Below are positions 43,138-51,078 of a DNA stretch of 64,000 bases, in pieces. This DNA comes from Fuscovulum ytuae. GTDB lineage: Bacteria; Pseudomonadota; Alphaproteobacteria; Rhodobacterales; Rhodobacteraceae. Location of the stretch: positions 248,001 to 312,000 of the forward strand of contig NZ_CP124535.1 in assembly GCF_029953595.1 (NCBI RefSeq), read 5' to 3'. Position 1 is the first letter of the stretch. Every line of letters begins with the position of its first letter. A program made the position numbers and the translations under genes. The notes below the pieces were generated by a model. It saw only the letters and a program-made list of their open reading frames with translations. It did no database searches and had not been told where the DNA came from.

Positions 43138-43932
43138 TCAGCCGTCGATCCGTGCGCCCATCAGGGCGATGGCTTGCTGATAGACGGTGGCCGCGTTCCA
43201 TTCCTCGATCACCGCGAAATTCGGCTGGCCTTCCTGATAGCCCGCACCGGGACGCCACCCCTTCTGGCGCAGGAAATTCGCCGTGGACGCCATGGCATCG
43301 ACCAGATCGGTCAGATCGACGCGGCCGTCCCCATTGCCATCCACCCCATAGGTCAGCGCATTGCCGGGCAGGAACTGGGTATGCCCCAACTCGCCATGTT
43401 TCGCCCCCACCGTCGCGGGCGAGATCGTCCCCTGATCCACCAGTTTCAGCGCGGCGATCAGATGCGGGGTGAAGAAATCGGAACGACGGCAATCATAGGA
43501 CAGGGTGGCGATGGCCGAGACGACATTGGTATCGCCCATGAAATTGCCAAACCCCGTTTCCATCCCGTGAATGGCGATCAAGACACCCGCAGGCACGCCA
43601 TATTGCCGTTCCAGCGCGGCATAGAAATCGGGGTTCTGCGCCTTGCGCTTGCGCCCGATGCTGACGATGGCATCGGCCCCCCGCACCTCTAGGAATTTCT
43701 CAAGGCTATAGCGAAAGCTTTTCTGATTGCGATCCGCCCCGATCGTCGCCTTGGAATAGCGCGTCGCCATCAATGCCTCGATCCCGCGCCGTCCCACCCC
43801 CGCCGCCTCTGCCTCGGCGGCCATGAGGGGTTTCCACGCCTCATACTGCCCTCCGGTGTCAGAACAGGTCACCGCCAAAGCGGGCGAGCTAAGGCCAAGG
43901 ATCAGGGCAATATGCGCAGCAATAGCTTTCAT
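43138..43932 (-). CDS. Lytic murein transglycosylase (MltB/SLT type)
   Basis: The 264 residues start with a signal peptide (MKAIAAHIALILGLSSPALA) and cut the N-acetylmuramyl-beta-1,4 linkage with 1,6-anhydro product. The catalytic Glu is in GMETGFGNFMGDTNV (about residue 124), and the family segments ELGHTQFLPGNALTYGVDGNGDGRVDL, LRQKGWRPG and YDCRRSDFF are present. A short frame-extension to 43950 or 44010 is possible; I chose 43932 for the signal peptide. The promoter region holds a 16-bp palindrome at 43972-43987. Confidence 0.9.
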   Translation of the reverse strand: MKAIAAHIALILGLSSPALAVTCSDTGGQYEAWKPLMAAEAEAAGVGRRGIEALMATRYSKATIGADRNQKSFRYSLEKFLEVRGADAIVSIGRKRKAQNPDFYAALERQYGVPAGVLIAIHGMETGFGNFMGDTNVVSAIATLSYDCRRSDFFTPHLIAALKLVDQGTISPATVGAKHGELGHTQFLPGNALTYGVDGNGDGRVDLTDLVDAMASTANFLRQKGWRPGAGYQEGQPNFAVIEEWNAATVYQQAIALMGARIDG

Positions 43933-43971
43933 GAAAGGCCGGGGCGACATTTTACACCACATAGAAGGAAC

Positions 43972-43987
43972 ATCCTGCGCGCAGGAT
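43972..43987. repeat. 16-bp perfect palindrome upstream of the transglycosylase
   Basis: ATCCTGCG followed by CGCAGGAT, 40 bases upstream of the transglycosylase ATG and in the gap before the TadG-like gene. Operator role possible; no regulator identified. Confidence 0.45.
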
Positions 43988-44181
43988 AGGCAAGATCGCC
44001 CATCAAGCAAGCCATTGCTGCGCCGCTGCTCGCCCGCCGCAGATCATCCTGTGCGGGCAGCGTGGCCTTTTCACCGCGCTCTTTCGGGACATTCAGGCCA
44101 CGCACCGGACGGGCTTGCCCTCGCTGCCGCAGCGTGTACCTTCTGTTTCGTTAAATGGTTCACGGTTGGTGGTTGAAAAGT

Positions 44182-45936
44182 ATGCAGTTCTTTCGGTCCG
44201 AGCGGGGGGGGCTTCTGCCCTTCACTCTCATCGTTATGGGGACTGTCATCCTGATCGGTGCTTTGGCCGTGAACACGGTCCGCGTCGAACATGGGCGGTC
44301 TTTGTCCCAATCCGTCCTCGATATCTGCGTGTTGAACGCCGCCGCGCAGCGCCAGACGCTTCCCCCGCGCGATGTGTTCGACGACTGCCTTGAAAAACAC
44401 GGTTTCGAGGCAACGATCACCAGCTTCAACGCCACCACAGGGCGCGAGAAATCGGTCACCGCCACCGCCGACCTTTCCGTCGAAAGCTTCTTCCTGCAAG
44501 ACCCGGTGACCTATGAACTGGGCGTTGCCTCCACCGCGCAGGAAACGTTCAGCAATCTGGAAATCGTTCTGGCGCTGGATGTCTCGGCTTCCATGAACCT
44601 TGCGTCACCGATCTCCACCAATCCAATGGGCGATCTGAAGGCGGCGGCGAATACATTTGTCAGCCAGATGCTGGCCGAAGACACGCAAGGTAATGTCAAG
44701 ATCGCCATCGTTCCTTATAATACTCAGGTCAATCTGGGTGCGACGCTGGGCAACCAGTTCAACCTCACCGATGTGCCGCTGAATATCATGAATGGTGCCA
44801 CCCGGATCGGGCCGGATGTCACCCAACAGCGCTGTGTCGAACTGCCTGCCACTGGCTATGACAGCACCGCCATCTCCACCACCGCGCCGTTGCCTGCCAC
44901 GCCCTTTGTCGACATGCTGGGCAGCACCAACCAGACCAACGCCCGCACCGCGCCGACCAGCACCACCTTTGCCGTCGCGACCTTGCAGGAAAACCTCTGC
45001 AGCTTCTTTCGCCTAAACCCGTCTCCGGCGACCAATAACGTGGTCTTCCCGCCCGATTTCGGCTTTGAAGCCCTTGGCACCCCGGCGCAGCGCATCGCTG
45101 CCCTTCAGGCCAAGATCAACGCATTGGTCGCCACGTCCAACACCTCGATCAATCTGGGCATGCGCTGGGCCATGGCCTTTCTCGACCCCGCGATGCAGGA
45201 TGCCTATACCGCCCTGCGCCAAAGCAACCTGATGCCGCCCAGCACGGTGGGCCATCCGCGCGCCTTCACCGATCAAAGCGCGATCAAGGTGATCGTCCTG
45301 ATGTCGGACGGGACCAATGTCGATGAACCAAGGCTGAACCCGGCCTATCTCAGCGGCCCGTCGCCCTTCTGGATCGGCAATGACAACAACCTTTCGTGGC
45401 ACAATCCGTTGCGTCCGGGCCCTGACCAATATTGGGTGCCGCATTTAACGGCCACCGCGGGCAATGCGCCAGGGGGCTGGCGGGCGGTGCCATGGCAGAA
45501 CGCCACCAGCACGGGCCTGCCCGCGCGGCAGATGGATTGGCGCGAGGTGTGGCGCCGCATGAAGGTGCGCTACGTGGCTTGGGAATTCCACGCGCGTTCG
45601 GTCAATCAGGCCACTGGGATAGGGGCGGCGCGCGCCGCCAACACTGCCGAACGCCAAGCCGCCTTCGAGGCTGCGCTGGCAGACTATCTGCCCCCCGGCC
45701 TGACCGTGACCGCCGCCACCAAGGATGCCCAACTGACCGAGGCCTGCAACCTCGCCCGCGCCAGCAACATCTTCGTCTATTCGATCTTATTTGAAACCGA
45801 GACGACCAATTCCCCCACGCTCGAGTCCTGCGCACGCAGTGCGTCCTTTTTCTTCTCCGCGTCCACGCCCGGCGCGCTTTCGCAGGCCTTCAACGACATC
45901 GCCCTCAACATTACCCAGCTTCAGTTGGCCGAATGA
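44182..45936 (+). CDS. TadG-like pilus-associated protein with VWA domain
   Basis: 584 residues. The N terminus (MQFFRSERGGLLPFTLIVMGTVILIGALAVNTVRVEHGR) has the TadE/TadG-type prepilin-like helix. A von Willebrand A domain begins about residue 135, with the MIDAS motif D-V-S-A-S in LALDVSASMN and later MSDGTNVDEPRL. TadG proteins are minor pseudopilins of Tad pili. The start could also be ATG 44155; neither has a clear ribosome-binding site. It overlaps the next gene (ATGA). Confidence 0.8.
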   Translation: MQFFRSERGGLLPFTLIVMGTVILIGALAVNTVRVEHGRSLSQSVLDICVLNAAAQRQTLPPRDVFDDCLEKHGFEATITSFNATTGREKSVTATADLSVESFFLQDPVTYELGVASTAQETFSNLEIVLALDVSASMNLASPISTNPMGDLKAAANTFVSQMLAEDTQGNVKIAIVPYNTQVNLGATLGNQFNLTDVPLNIMNGATRIGPDVTQQRCVELPATGYDSTAISTTAPLPATPFVDMLGSTNQTNARTAPTSTTFAVATLQENLCSFFRLNPSPATNNVVFPPDFGFEALGTPAQRIAALQAKINALVATSNTSINLGMRWAMAFLDPAMQDAYTALRQSNLMPPSTVGHPRAFTDQSAIKVIVLMSDGTNVDEPRLNPAYLSGPSPFWIGNDNNLSWHNPLRPGPDQYWVPHLTATAGNAPGGWRAVPWQNATSTGLPARQMDWREVWRRMKVRYVAWEFHARSVNQATGIGAARAANTAERQAAFEAALADYLPPGLTVTAATKDAQLTEACNLARASNIFVYSILFETETTNSPTLESCARSASFFFSASTPGALSQAFNDIALNITQLQLAE

Positions 45937-46445
45937 CCCTGCGCCGTCGCCTTTGCCGCTTTGTCAGGGACAGACGCGCCGCCGCCAGCGTGGAATTCCT
46001 GTTCGCCTTCCCGATCATCTTCATGATGTTCATCATCATTCTGGAACTCTGTTTCCTGATGGCGCGCAACACCCTGCTGCAACAGGCGCTGGATGTGACG
46101 ATGCGCGAGGTGCGCCTTGGTGCCATCACCGACCCCAGCGTGACCGCACTGGAAGGGCTGGTTTGCGACAGAATGCTTACGGTGTCTGATTGCGAGTCAT
46201 CCATGGTGCTGGAATTCACCCGGGTGAATACGACGACCTTCGCCATGCCGGGACCGCAGGCCCCCTGCACCCGCCGCAGCGAAGAGATTCGGGCCGCGCG
46301 CGCCGGTGAAATCTATGACATCGGGGCCGAGAACGATCTAATGGTCGTCCGCGCCTGCCTTGTCGTCGATACGATCACGCCGATCTGGGACGATGCTTTC
46401 CAGCTTTTCGCCCGCACGGCCTTTGTCAATGAACCAGAGGACTAA
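45933..46445 (+). CDS. TadE-like pilus assembly protein
   Basis: 170 residues. Following a short basic start, RRAAASVEFLFAFPIIFMMFIIILELCFLMARNTLLQQALDVTMREVRLG is the TadE signature (Glu at +5 of the prepilin-like helix, E in ASVEF). The C-terminal part carries three cysteines and is periplasmic. Start overlaps the TadG-like gene and the gene ends just before the next TadE-like gene. Confidence 0.8.
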   Translation: MTLRRRLCRFVRDRRAAASVEFLFAFPIIFMMFIIILELCFLMARNTLLQQALDVTMREVRLGAITDPSVTALEGLVCDRMLTVSDCESSMVLEFTRVNTTTFAMPGPQAPCTRRSEEIRAARAGEIYDIGAENDLMVVRACLVVDTITPIWDDAFQLFARTAFVNEPED

Positions 46446-46452
46446 GGGCGGA

Positions 46453-47034
46453 ATGCGGTTCTGGCGCAGTCTTTCACGCTTTGGGCAAAACAGGTCCGGC
46501 TCCATCACGTTCGAGATGCTGGCCTCGGTCATCCTGCTCAACATGCTGATCATGGGCTTTTACTTGTGGTGGCAGGCCTATAACTCGCATGCCGTCACGG
46601 ATCGGATGGCTTATACGATCAACGACCTGATCACCCGCCAGCGCGGGCTTGTTTTGGATCGCAGCTTTCTGGACGGGCTGGAAACCACGGCGGAATTCAT
46701 CCTGAACCCGGAACAGAACGCCGCGATCCGCTTTACGCAGGTCACCTTGCAACCCGGTGCCGTGCCCGGCGACCCGCCCCAGATCCAAGTGGATTGGTCC
46801 TATTCACCCTGCGGCGCGCTGGCCTTGGCCGATGCCGGTCCGGGCTTTGATGCCAATGTGCTGCCTCTCATGGCGGTGGGGGCCACGATGATCGTGACGG
46901 ATGTGCAGGTCCCGTTCGTTTCGACCTTCGATCTGGTGCCGTCGATCCTGTTCGAACGCCGCGCCGTGTCGCTCTATCGGTTTGAAACAAGCTTCGAGTT
47001 GCAAGGCACCGGCACATCAACCTGCATAGATTGA
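46453..47034 (+). CDS. Second TadE-like pseudopilin
   Basis: 193 residues starting MRFWRSLSRFGQNRSGSITFEMLASVILLNMLIMGFYLWWQAYNSHAVTDRMAYTINDLITRQRGL, residues 1-65, a TadE-type prepilin segment with Glu in ITFEM. The periplasmic rest contains two cysteines. ATG at 46453 sits behind AAGGGCGG, 8 bases after the previous stop; ATG at 46429 would overlap. Third member of the trio. Confidence 0.75.
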   Translation: MRFWRSLSRFGQNRSGSITFEMLASVILLNMLIMGFYLWWQAYNSHAVTDRMAYTINDLITRQRGLVLDRSFLDGLETTAEFILNPEQNAAIRFTQVTLQPGAVPGDPPQIQVDWSYSPCGALALADAGPGFDANVLPLMAVGATMIVTDVQVPFVSTFDLVPSILFERRAVSLYRFETSFELQGTGTSTCID

Positions 47035-47074
47035 TCCGGCAGGGGCCGGTCGTCGCATTGCATATCAAGGAAAG

Positions 47075-47149
47075 TGGCAGCCCGTAGGGGAGTCGAACCC
47101 CTCTTCCCAGGTTGAAAACCTGGTGTCCTAACCGATAGACGAACGGGCC
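47075..47149 (-). tRNA. tRNA-Glu (TTC) with encoded CCA
   Basis: On the minus strand: acceptor GGCCCGT/ACGGGCT with G:T at 1:72, D-arm GTCT-ATCGGTTA-GGAC, anticodon arm CCAGG-TTTTCAA-CCTGG, T-arm AGGGG-TTCGACT-CCCCT, then G73 and CCA. Anticodon TTC reads GAA and GAG. Confidence 0.93.
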
Positions 47150-47318
47150 ACGCTGGCAGGTGGGCGGGATTTAGCGAAGCCGATAACCCTGCGCAAGGGG
47201 GATAATTCTCCCCGCCACGCTTTGCCGGGCCATGATCGGCGGCGAAGGGTTTCGCATTCCGCAAGTGACGGGCAGGATCGCCGCAAAAGACGGGGCCGAA
47301 TCGGAAGGGGCGGGGGAT

Positions 47319-48083
47319 ATGCGCAAGATCGACCTGAATGCCGATCTGGGCGAAGGGTTCGGCCCATGGGCGATGGGCGATGATGCCGCGATGCTTGACG
47401 TGGTCACCTCGGCCAACATCGCCTGCGGTGGCCATGCCGGCGATCCCGAAGTGATGCATGATACCCTGCGCACCGCCGCCGCGCGGGGCGTCGTGGTTGG
47501 CGCGCATCCCGGCTACCCGGATCGCGAGGGCTTTGGCCGCCGGGTCATCCCGATGACGCCCGATGCCATCATCCGGATGGTCGCGGCCCAGATCGGCGCG
47601 CTGGCCGGGGTGGCGGCGCTGGCAGGCGTGCCGCTGCGCTACGTCAAGGCGCATGGGGCGCTTGCCAACCTCGCCGCCGATCGTGCCGAAGTTGCCACAG
47701 CCATCGCCACGGCGGTCGCGGCACAGCCAGGGCGGCTGGCCCTTCTTGCGATCTCCGGCACGGAACTTGAGGTGCAGGGCCGCAAGGCCGGCCTGCCCGT
47801 CGTGGCCGAGGTCTTTGCCGATCGCGCCTATCAGGCCGATGGCCGCCTTGTGCCGCGCGGGCAGCCGGGGGCGGTGCTGCATGATGCCGATCAGGCCGCC
47901 GCGCGCATGCTGCGCTTTGTCGAAACGGGGAAGATGCCGGTCCTTGGCGGGGGCGAAATCGCGCTTCAGGCAGGCTCCATCTGCGTGCATGGCGACAGCC
48001 CCGATGCGGTGGCCATGGCCCGCGCTGTCCGCAGCACGCTGGAAAAGGCGGGCGTCACGCTCTGCCCCTTTGCCGGGGGCTAA
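47319..48083 (+). CDS. pxpA: 5-Oxoprolinase subunit A (LamB/YcsF family)
   Basis: PxpA with PxpB and PxpC opens 5-oxoproline (pyroglutamate) to glutamate at the cost of ATP. 254 residues beginning MRKIDLNADLGEGFG; further motifs are TSANIACGGHAGDPEVM, GAHPGYPDREGFGRR, VKAHGALANLAA and the C-terminal SICVHGDSPDAVAMA. ATG at 47319 follows GGGGG. First of a three-gene operon. Confidence 0.93.
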   Translation: MRKIDLNADLGEGFGPWAMGDDAAMLDVVTSANIACGGHAGDPEVMHDTLRTAAARGVVVGAHPGYPDREGFGRRVIPMTPDAIIRMVAAQIGALAGVAALAGVPLRYVKAHGALANLAADRAEVATAIATAVAAQPGRLALLAISGTELEVQGRKAGLPVVAEVFADRAYQADGRLVPRGQPGAVLHDADQAAARMLRFVETGKMPVLGGGEIALQAGSICVHGDSPDAVAMARAVRSTLEKAGVTLCPFAGG

Positions 48084-48085
48084 GG

Positions 48086-48757
48086 ATGGAACCGCGCTGC
48101 GTGCCGGTGGCGGATCGCGCCGTCCTTGTGGAACTGGGCGATGCCGTGGGGCCAAAGGTGCAGGCCCAAGTGTGGGCGCTTGACCGCGTCTTGCAGTCGA
48201 ACCCCGTGCCGGGGCAGGTCGAAATTGTGCCCGCCATGGTCAATCTGATGGTGATCTTCGACCCTTTGTTGACCGACCATGCCGCAGTCGCAGATGCCTT
48301 GACCACCCGTCTTTCCCATCTCGCGGAAGGCACGACCCTTGGCCGCGACCATGCCATCCCGGTCTGCTATGACGCCCCTTTTGCCCCCGATCTGGCCGCT
48401 GTTGCCGATCAGACGGGGCTTTCCCCGGATGCGGTGATCGCTACCCACCTCGCGGGCGAATACCGCGTGGCGATGTATGGTTTCGCCCCCGGCTATGCCT
48501 ATCTGACCGGGGTGCCCGAACCCCTCCGCCTGCCGCGCAAGGCGGCCCCCGTCCGCGCCGTCCCGGCAGGCAGCGTGATCATCGCGGGCGGCCAATGCCT
48601 TGTGACCACGCTTACCATGCCGACGGGATGGTGGGTCATCGGCCGCTCCCCCGCCGCGATCCTGACCGGCGACCCCGCACGCCCCTTCCTGTTCGACGTG
48701 GGCGACAGGCTGCACTTCACCCGCATTTCCGCCGACACGCTGGGGGCAGGCCGATGA
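48086..48757 (+). CDS. pxpB: 5-Oxoprolinase subunit B
   Basis: 223 residues of the allophanate hydrolase subunit 1/KipI type: VADRAVLVELGD, IPVCYDAPFAPDLAAVA, LSPDAVIATHLAGEYRVAMYGFAPGYAYL (the G-F-x-P-G-Y-x-Y-L motif), PVRAVPAGSVIIAGGQC. Starts 2 bases after pxpA and overlaps pxpC by 4 bases. Confidence 0.93.
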   Translation: MEPRCVPVADRAVLVELGDAVGPKVQAQVWALDRVLQSNPVPGQVEIVPAMVNLMVIFDPLLTDHAAVADALTTRLSHLAEGTTLGRDHAIPVCYDAPFAPDLAAVADQTGLSPDAVIATHLAGEYRVAMYGFAPGYAYLTGVPEPLRLPRKAAPVRAVPAGSVIIAGGQCLVTTLTMPTGWWVIGRSPAAILTGDPARPFLFDVGDRLHFTRISADTLGAGR

Positions 48758-49680
48758 CAAAGGCCGTCTTGCGCGTGGTGCAGGCCGGGCCACTCTGTTC
48801 GGTGCAGGATGGGGGGCGGGCGGGATATCTGCGCTTTGGCGTCCCCGCCTCCGGTGCCATGGACCGTGCGGCACTGGCCCTTGCCAATCACGCCGCAGGC
48901 AACGCGCCCGCTGCGCCCGCCATCGAAGTCTCCCTCGCGGGCCTGACGGTCGAAGTCGAGCAAGGCCCCCTCACCATCGCCCTCGCCGGGGGCGGTTTTC
49001 TGGCCGAGGTCGGCACGGCCCGCCACGGATCATGGCAGCGCCTCACCTTGCAGACGGGCGACCGCCTGACCCTTCGCCGCGGCCCTTGGGGCATGTGGTG
49101 CGCGCTGGCCTTCGCCGGGCGGCTTGTGGCCAAGGAATGGCTGGGCAGCGCGGCCACACATGCGCTGTCGGGCTTCGGCGGGGGGGCGATCGTGGCCGGC
49201 CAAAGGCTTACGGTGGAAAACCCCCGCCTCCTGCCCGATGCCGCCATCCCCTGCCCAGTCTGGGCACGCCCCAGGGCCGAGGTGGCCGTGGTGATCGGCC
49301 CGCAAGACCGCTTTTTCGGCGCGGATCGGCTGGACCTCCTTCTTGGCGCGACGTTCCGGTTGACCGATGCCTATGACCGGATGGGGGTGCGCCTGCGCGG
49401 CCCCTCGCTCGCACCGCAATCGGCCCTTGGCATTCCGTCCGAACCCGTCCTGCGCGGCGCGATCCAAGTGGCAGGCGATGGCGTCCCCGCCGTCCTTCTG
49501 GCCGATCACCAGACCACAGGGGGCTATCCCAAGATCGCCACGATCATCGCGTCAGAACTGGACGCCTTCGCCCAAATCAGGCCACATGCGCCCGTGGCCT
49601 TCCGGGCCGTCCTGCCCGATCAGGCGGTCGCCCTGTCGCGCCTGCGTGCCTCGGCCATGGCCCGTCTGCTGGAACGATGA
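48754..49680 (+). CDS. pxpC: 5-Oxoprolinase subunit C (biotin-dependent carboxyltransferase-like)
   Basis: 308 residues of the KipA/allophanate hydrolase subunit 2 type: VQAGPLCSVQDGGRAGYLRFGVPASGAMDR at the start, IEVSLAGLTVEV, VVIGPQDRFFG, YDRMGVRLRGPSL and LADHQTTGGYPKIATI. Starts at ATG 48754 overlapping pxpB (ATGA). Its stop codon supplies the first base of the palindrome before the glycerate kinase. Confidence 0.93.
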   Translation: MTKAVLRVVQAGPLCSVQDGGRAGYLRFGVPASGAMDRAALALANHAAGNAPAAPAIEVSLAGLTVEVEQGPLTIALAGGGFLAEVGTARHGSWQRLTLQTGDRLTLRRGPWGMWCALAFAGRLVAKEWLGSAATHALSGFGGGAIVAGQRLTVENPRLLPDAAIPCPVWARPRAEVAVVIGPQDRFFGADRLDLLLGATFRLTDAYDRMGVRLRGPSLAPQSALGIPSEPVLRGAIQVAGDGVPAVLLADHQTTGGYPKIATIIASELDAFAQIRPHAPVAFRAVLPDQAVALSRLRASAMARLLER

Positions 49681-49698
49681 AATTACGTAATTTACGTA
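49680..49698. promoter_or_regulatory. Palindromic operator-like site before the glycerate kinase gene
   Basis: AAATTACGTAATTT (49680-49693) is a perfect 14-bp palindrome, and TTACGTA recurs at 49692-49698 nine bases later. This AT-rich island in GC-rich DNA lies 16 bases before the ATG at 49714. A GntR- or LysR-type operator is possible; no regulator is adjacent. Confidence 0.5.
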
Positions 49699-49713
49699 TC
49701 AATGGAGCGATCG

Positions 49714-50991
49714 ATGCGGTTCGATGAGACAGGCGCAAAATCGGCCCTGCGGAAGCTTTTCGACCGCGCGGTCGAAGTGGCCGATCCGATGCGCATGATG
49801 CCCGCCCAATTGCCCCTCAAACCGACGGGCCGCGTGGTGGTGATCGGGGCAGGCAAGGCCAGCGCCCGCATGGCCGAGGCGGTCGAATCCGTCTGGGGCC
49901 CCTGCGAGGGGCTGGTCATCACCCGCTACGGCTATGCCCGCCCCTGCAAAGGGATCGAGATCGTCGAAGCCGCCCACCCCGTCCCCGATGCTGCTGGTGC
50001 CAAGGCGACTGCCCGCATGGTCGACCTTCTGGCGGGGTTGGGAGAGGGGGATTTCGTCCTCGCCCTGATCTCGGGCGGCGCCTCGGCCCTGTTGGTGGCC
50101 CCGGTGGCGGGCGTCACGCTGGAAGAAAAGCGCGCGGTCAACGCGGCCCTTCTCGCCTCCGGCGCGCCGATTGACCGGATGAACACCGTCCGCAAACACC
50201 TTAGCCGGGTGAAGGGCGGGCAACTGGCGGCAGCGGCGCATCCGGCCCGGATGCTCGCGCTGATGATCTCGGACGTGCCGGGGGATGACCCGGCCTTCAT
50301 CGGATCGGGGCCAACCGTGGGCGATCCGTCCACCCTGTCGGACGCCCGCGCCGTCCTTGACCGATGGTCGATTCCGGTGCCGCCCTCTGTCACTCTGGCC
50401 TTGGCGCAAGGATCAGGCGTGGTGCCCCCCGGCGACCCCCGCCTGTCCACCGTAGAAAACCGCGTCGTCGCCGCACCCGCCCAATCGCTTGAGGCGGCAG
50501 CAATACTGGCCACCGCCGCCGGGGCGGATGTCCGCCTTCTGGGCGACGCGCTCGAGGGTGAGGCGCGCGATGTCGCCGCCGCCCAAGCCGCGCAGGCCCT
50601 GGCCCTGCGCGCCGCGATGGGGCCGGGCGATAAGCCCATCCTGCTCCTGTCGGGGGGCGAACTCACCGTCACCCGACGCGGCGACGGGATCGGCGGCCCC
50701 AATGCGGAATTCTGCCTCGCGCTCGCGCTGGCCCTGCAAGGGGCCAAGGGCATTCACGCCCTTGCCTGCGATACAGACGGCGTTGATGGCGCGGCCGAGG
50801 TGGCGGGGGCCATCATCGGCCCCGACACGCTCACCCGCGCAGGTGCCGCAGACATTGATGCGGCCAAGGCCCTTTCCCGCAACGACGCGCATTGCTTCTT
50901 TGCAGGTCTTGGCGATCAGGTCATCACCGGGCCGACCCTGACCAATGTCAACGACTTCCGCGCCATCCTGATCCTGCCGCCCTCTGGCTGA
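49714..50991 (+). CDS. Glycerate kinase, MOFRL family (TtuD/GckA type)
   Basis: 425 residues. The family's glycine-rich ALISGGASALLVAP segment, KARVVVIGAGKASARMAEA-like start (VVVIGAGKASARMAEA), NTVRKHLSRVKGGQLA, MISDVPGDDPAFIGSGPTVGD and the C-terminal DTDGVDG and GPTLTNVNDFRAILI are visible. It probably phosphorylates D-glycerate at C2, as in tartrate or serine-cycle pathways. The ATG at 49714 follows GGAG; ATG 49702 is an alternative. A palindromic site precedes it. Confidence 0.9.
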   Translation: MRFDETGAKSALRKLFDRAVEVADPMRMMPAQLPLKPTGRVVVIGAGKASARMAEAVESVWGPCEGLVITRYGYARPCKGIEIVEAAHPVPDAAGAKATARMVDLLAGLGEGDFVLALISGGASALLVAPVAGVTLEEKRAVNAALLASGAPIDRMNTVRKHLSRVKGGQLAAAAHPARMLALMISDVPGDDPAFIGSGPTVGDPSTLSDARAVLDRWSIPVPPSVTLALAQGSGVVPPGDPRLSTVENRVVAAPAQSLEAAAILATAAGADVRLLGDALEGEARDVAAAQAAQALALRAAMGPGDKPILLLSGGELTVTRRGDGIGGPNAEFCLALALALQGAKGIHALACDTDGVDGAAEVAGAIIGPDTLTRAGAADIDAAKALSRNDAHCFFAGLGDQVITGPTLTNVNDFRAILILPPSG

Positions 50992-51078
50992 TGCGCCACA
51001 CTGGCAGCCCACCGCCGCCCCGGCTATGGTCGCGCCCCCGATGACTCGGCCCCCGAAAGCCCCCTTCACAGGACGCCC

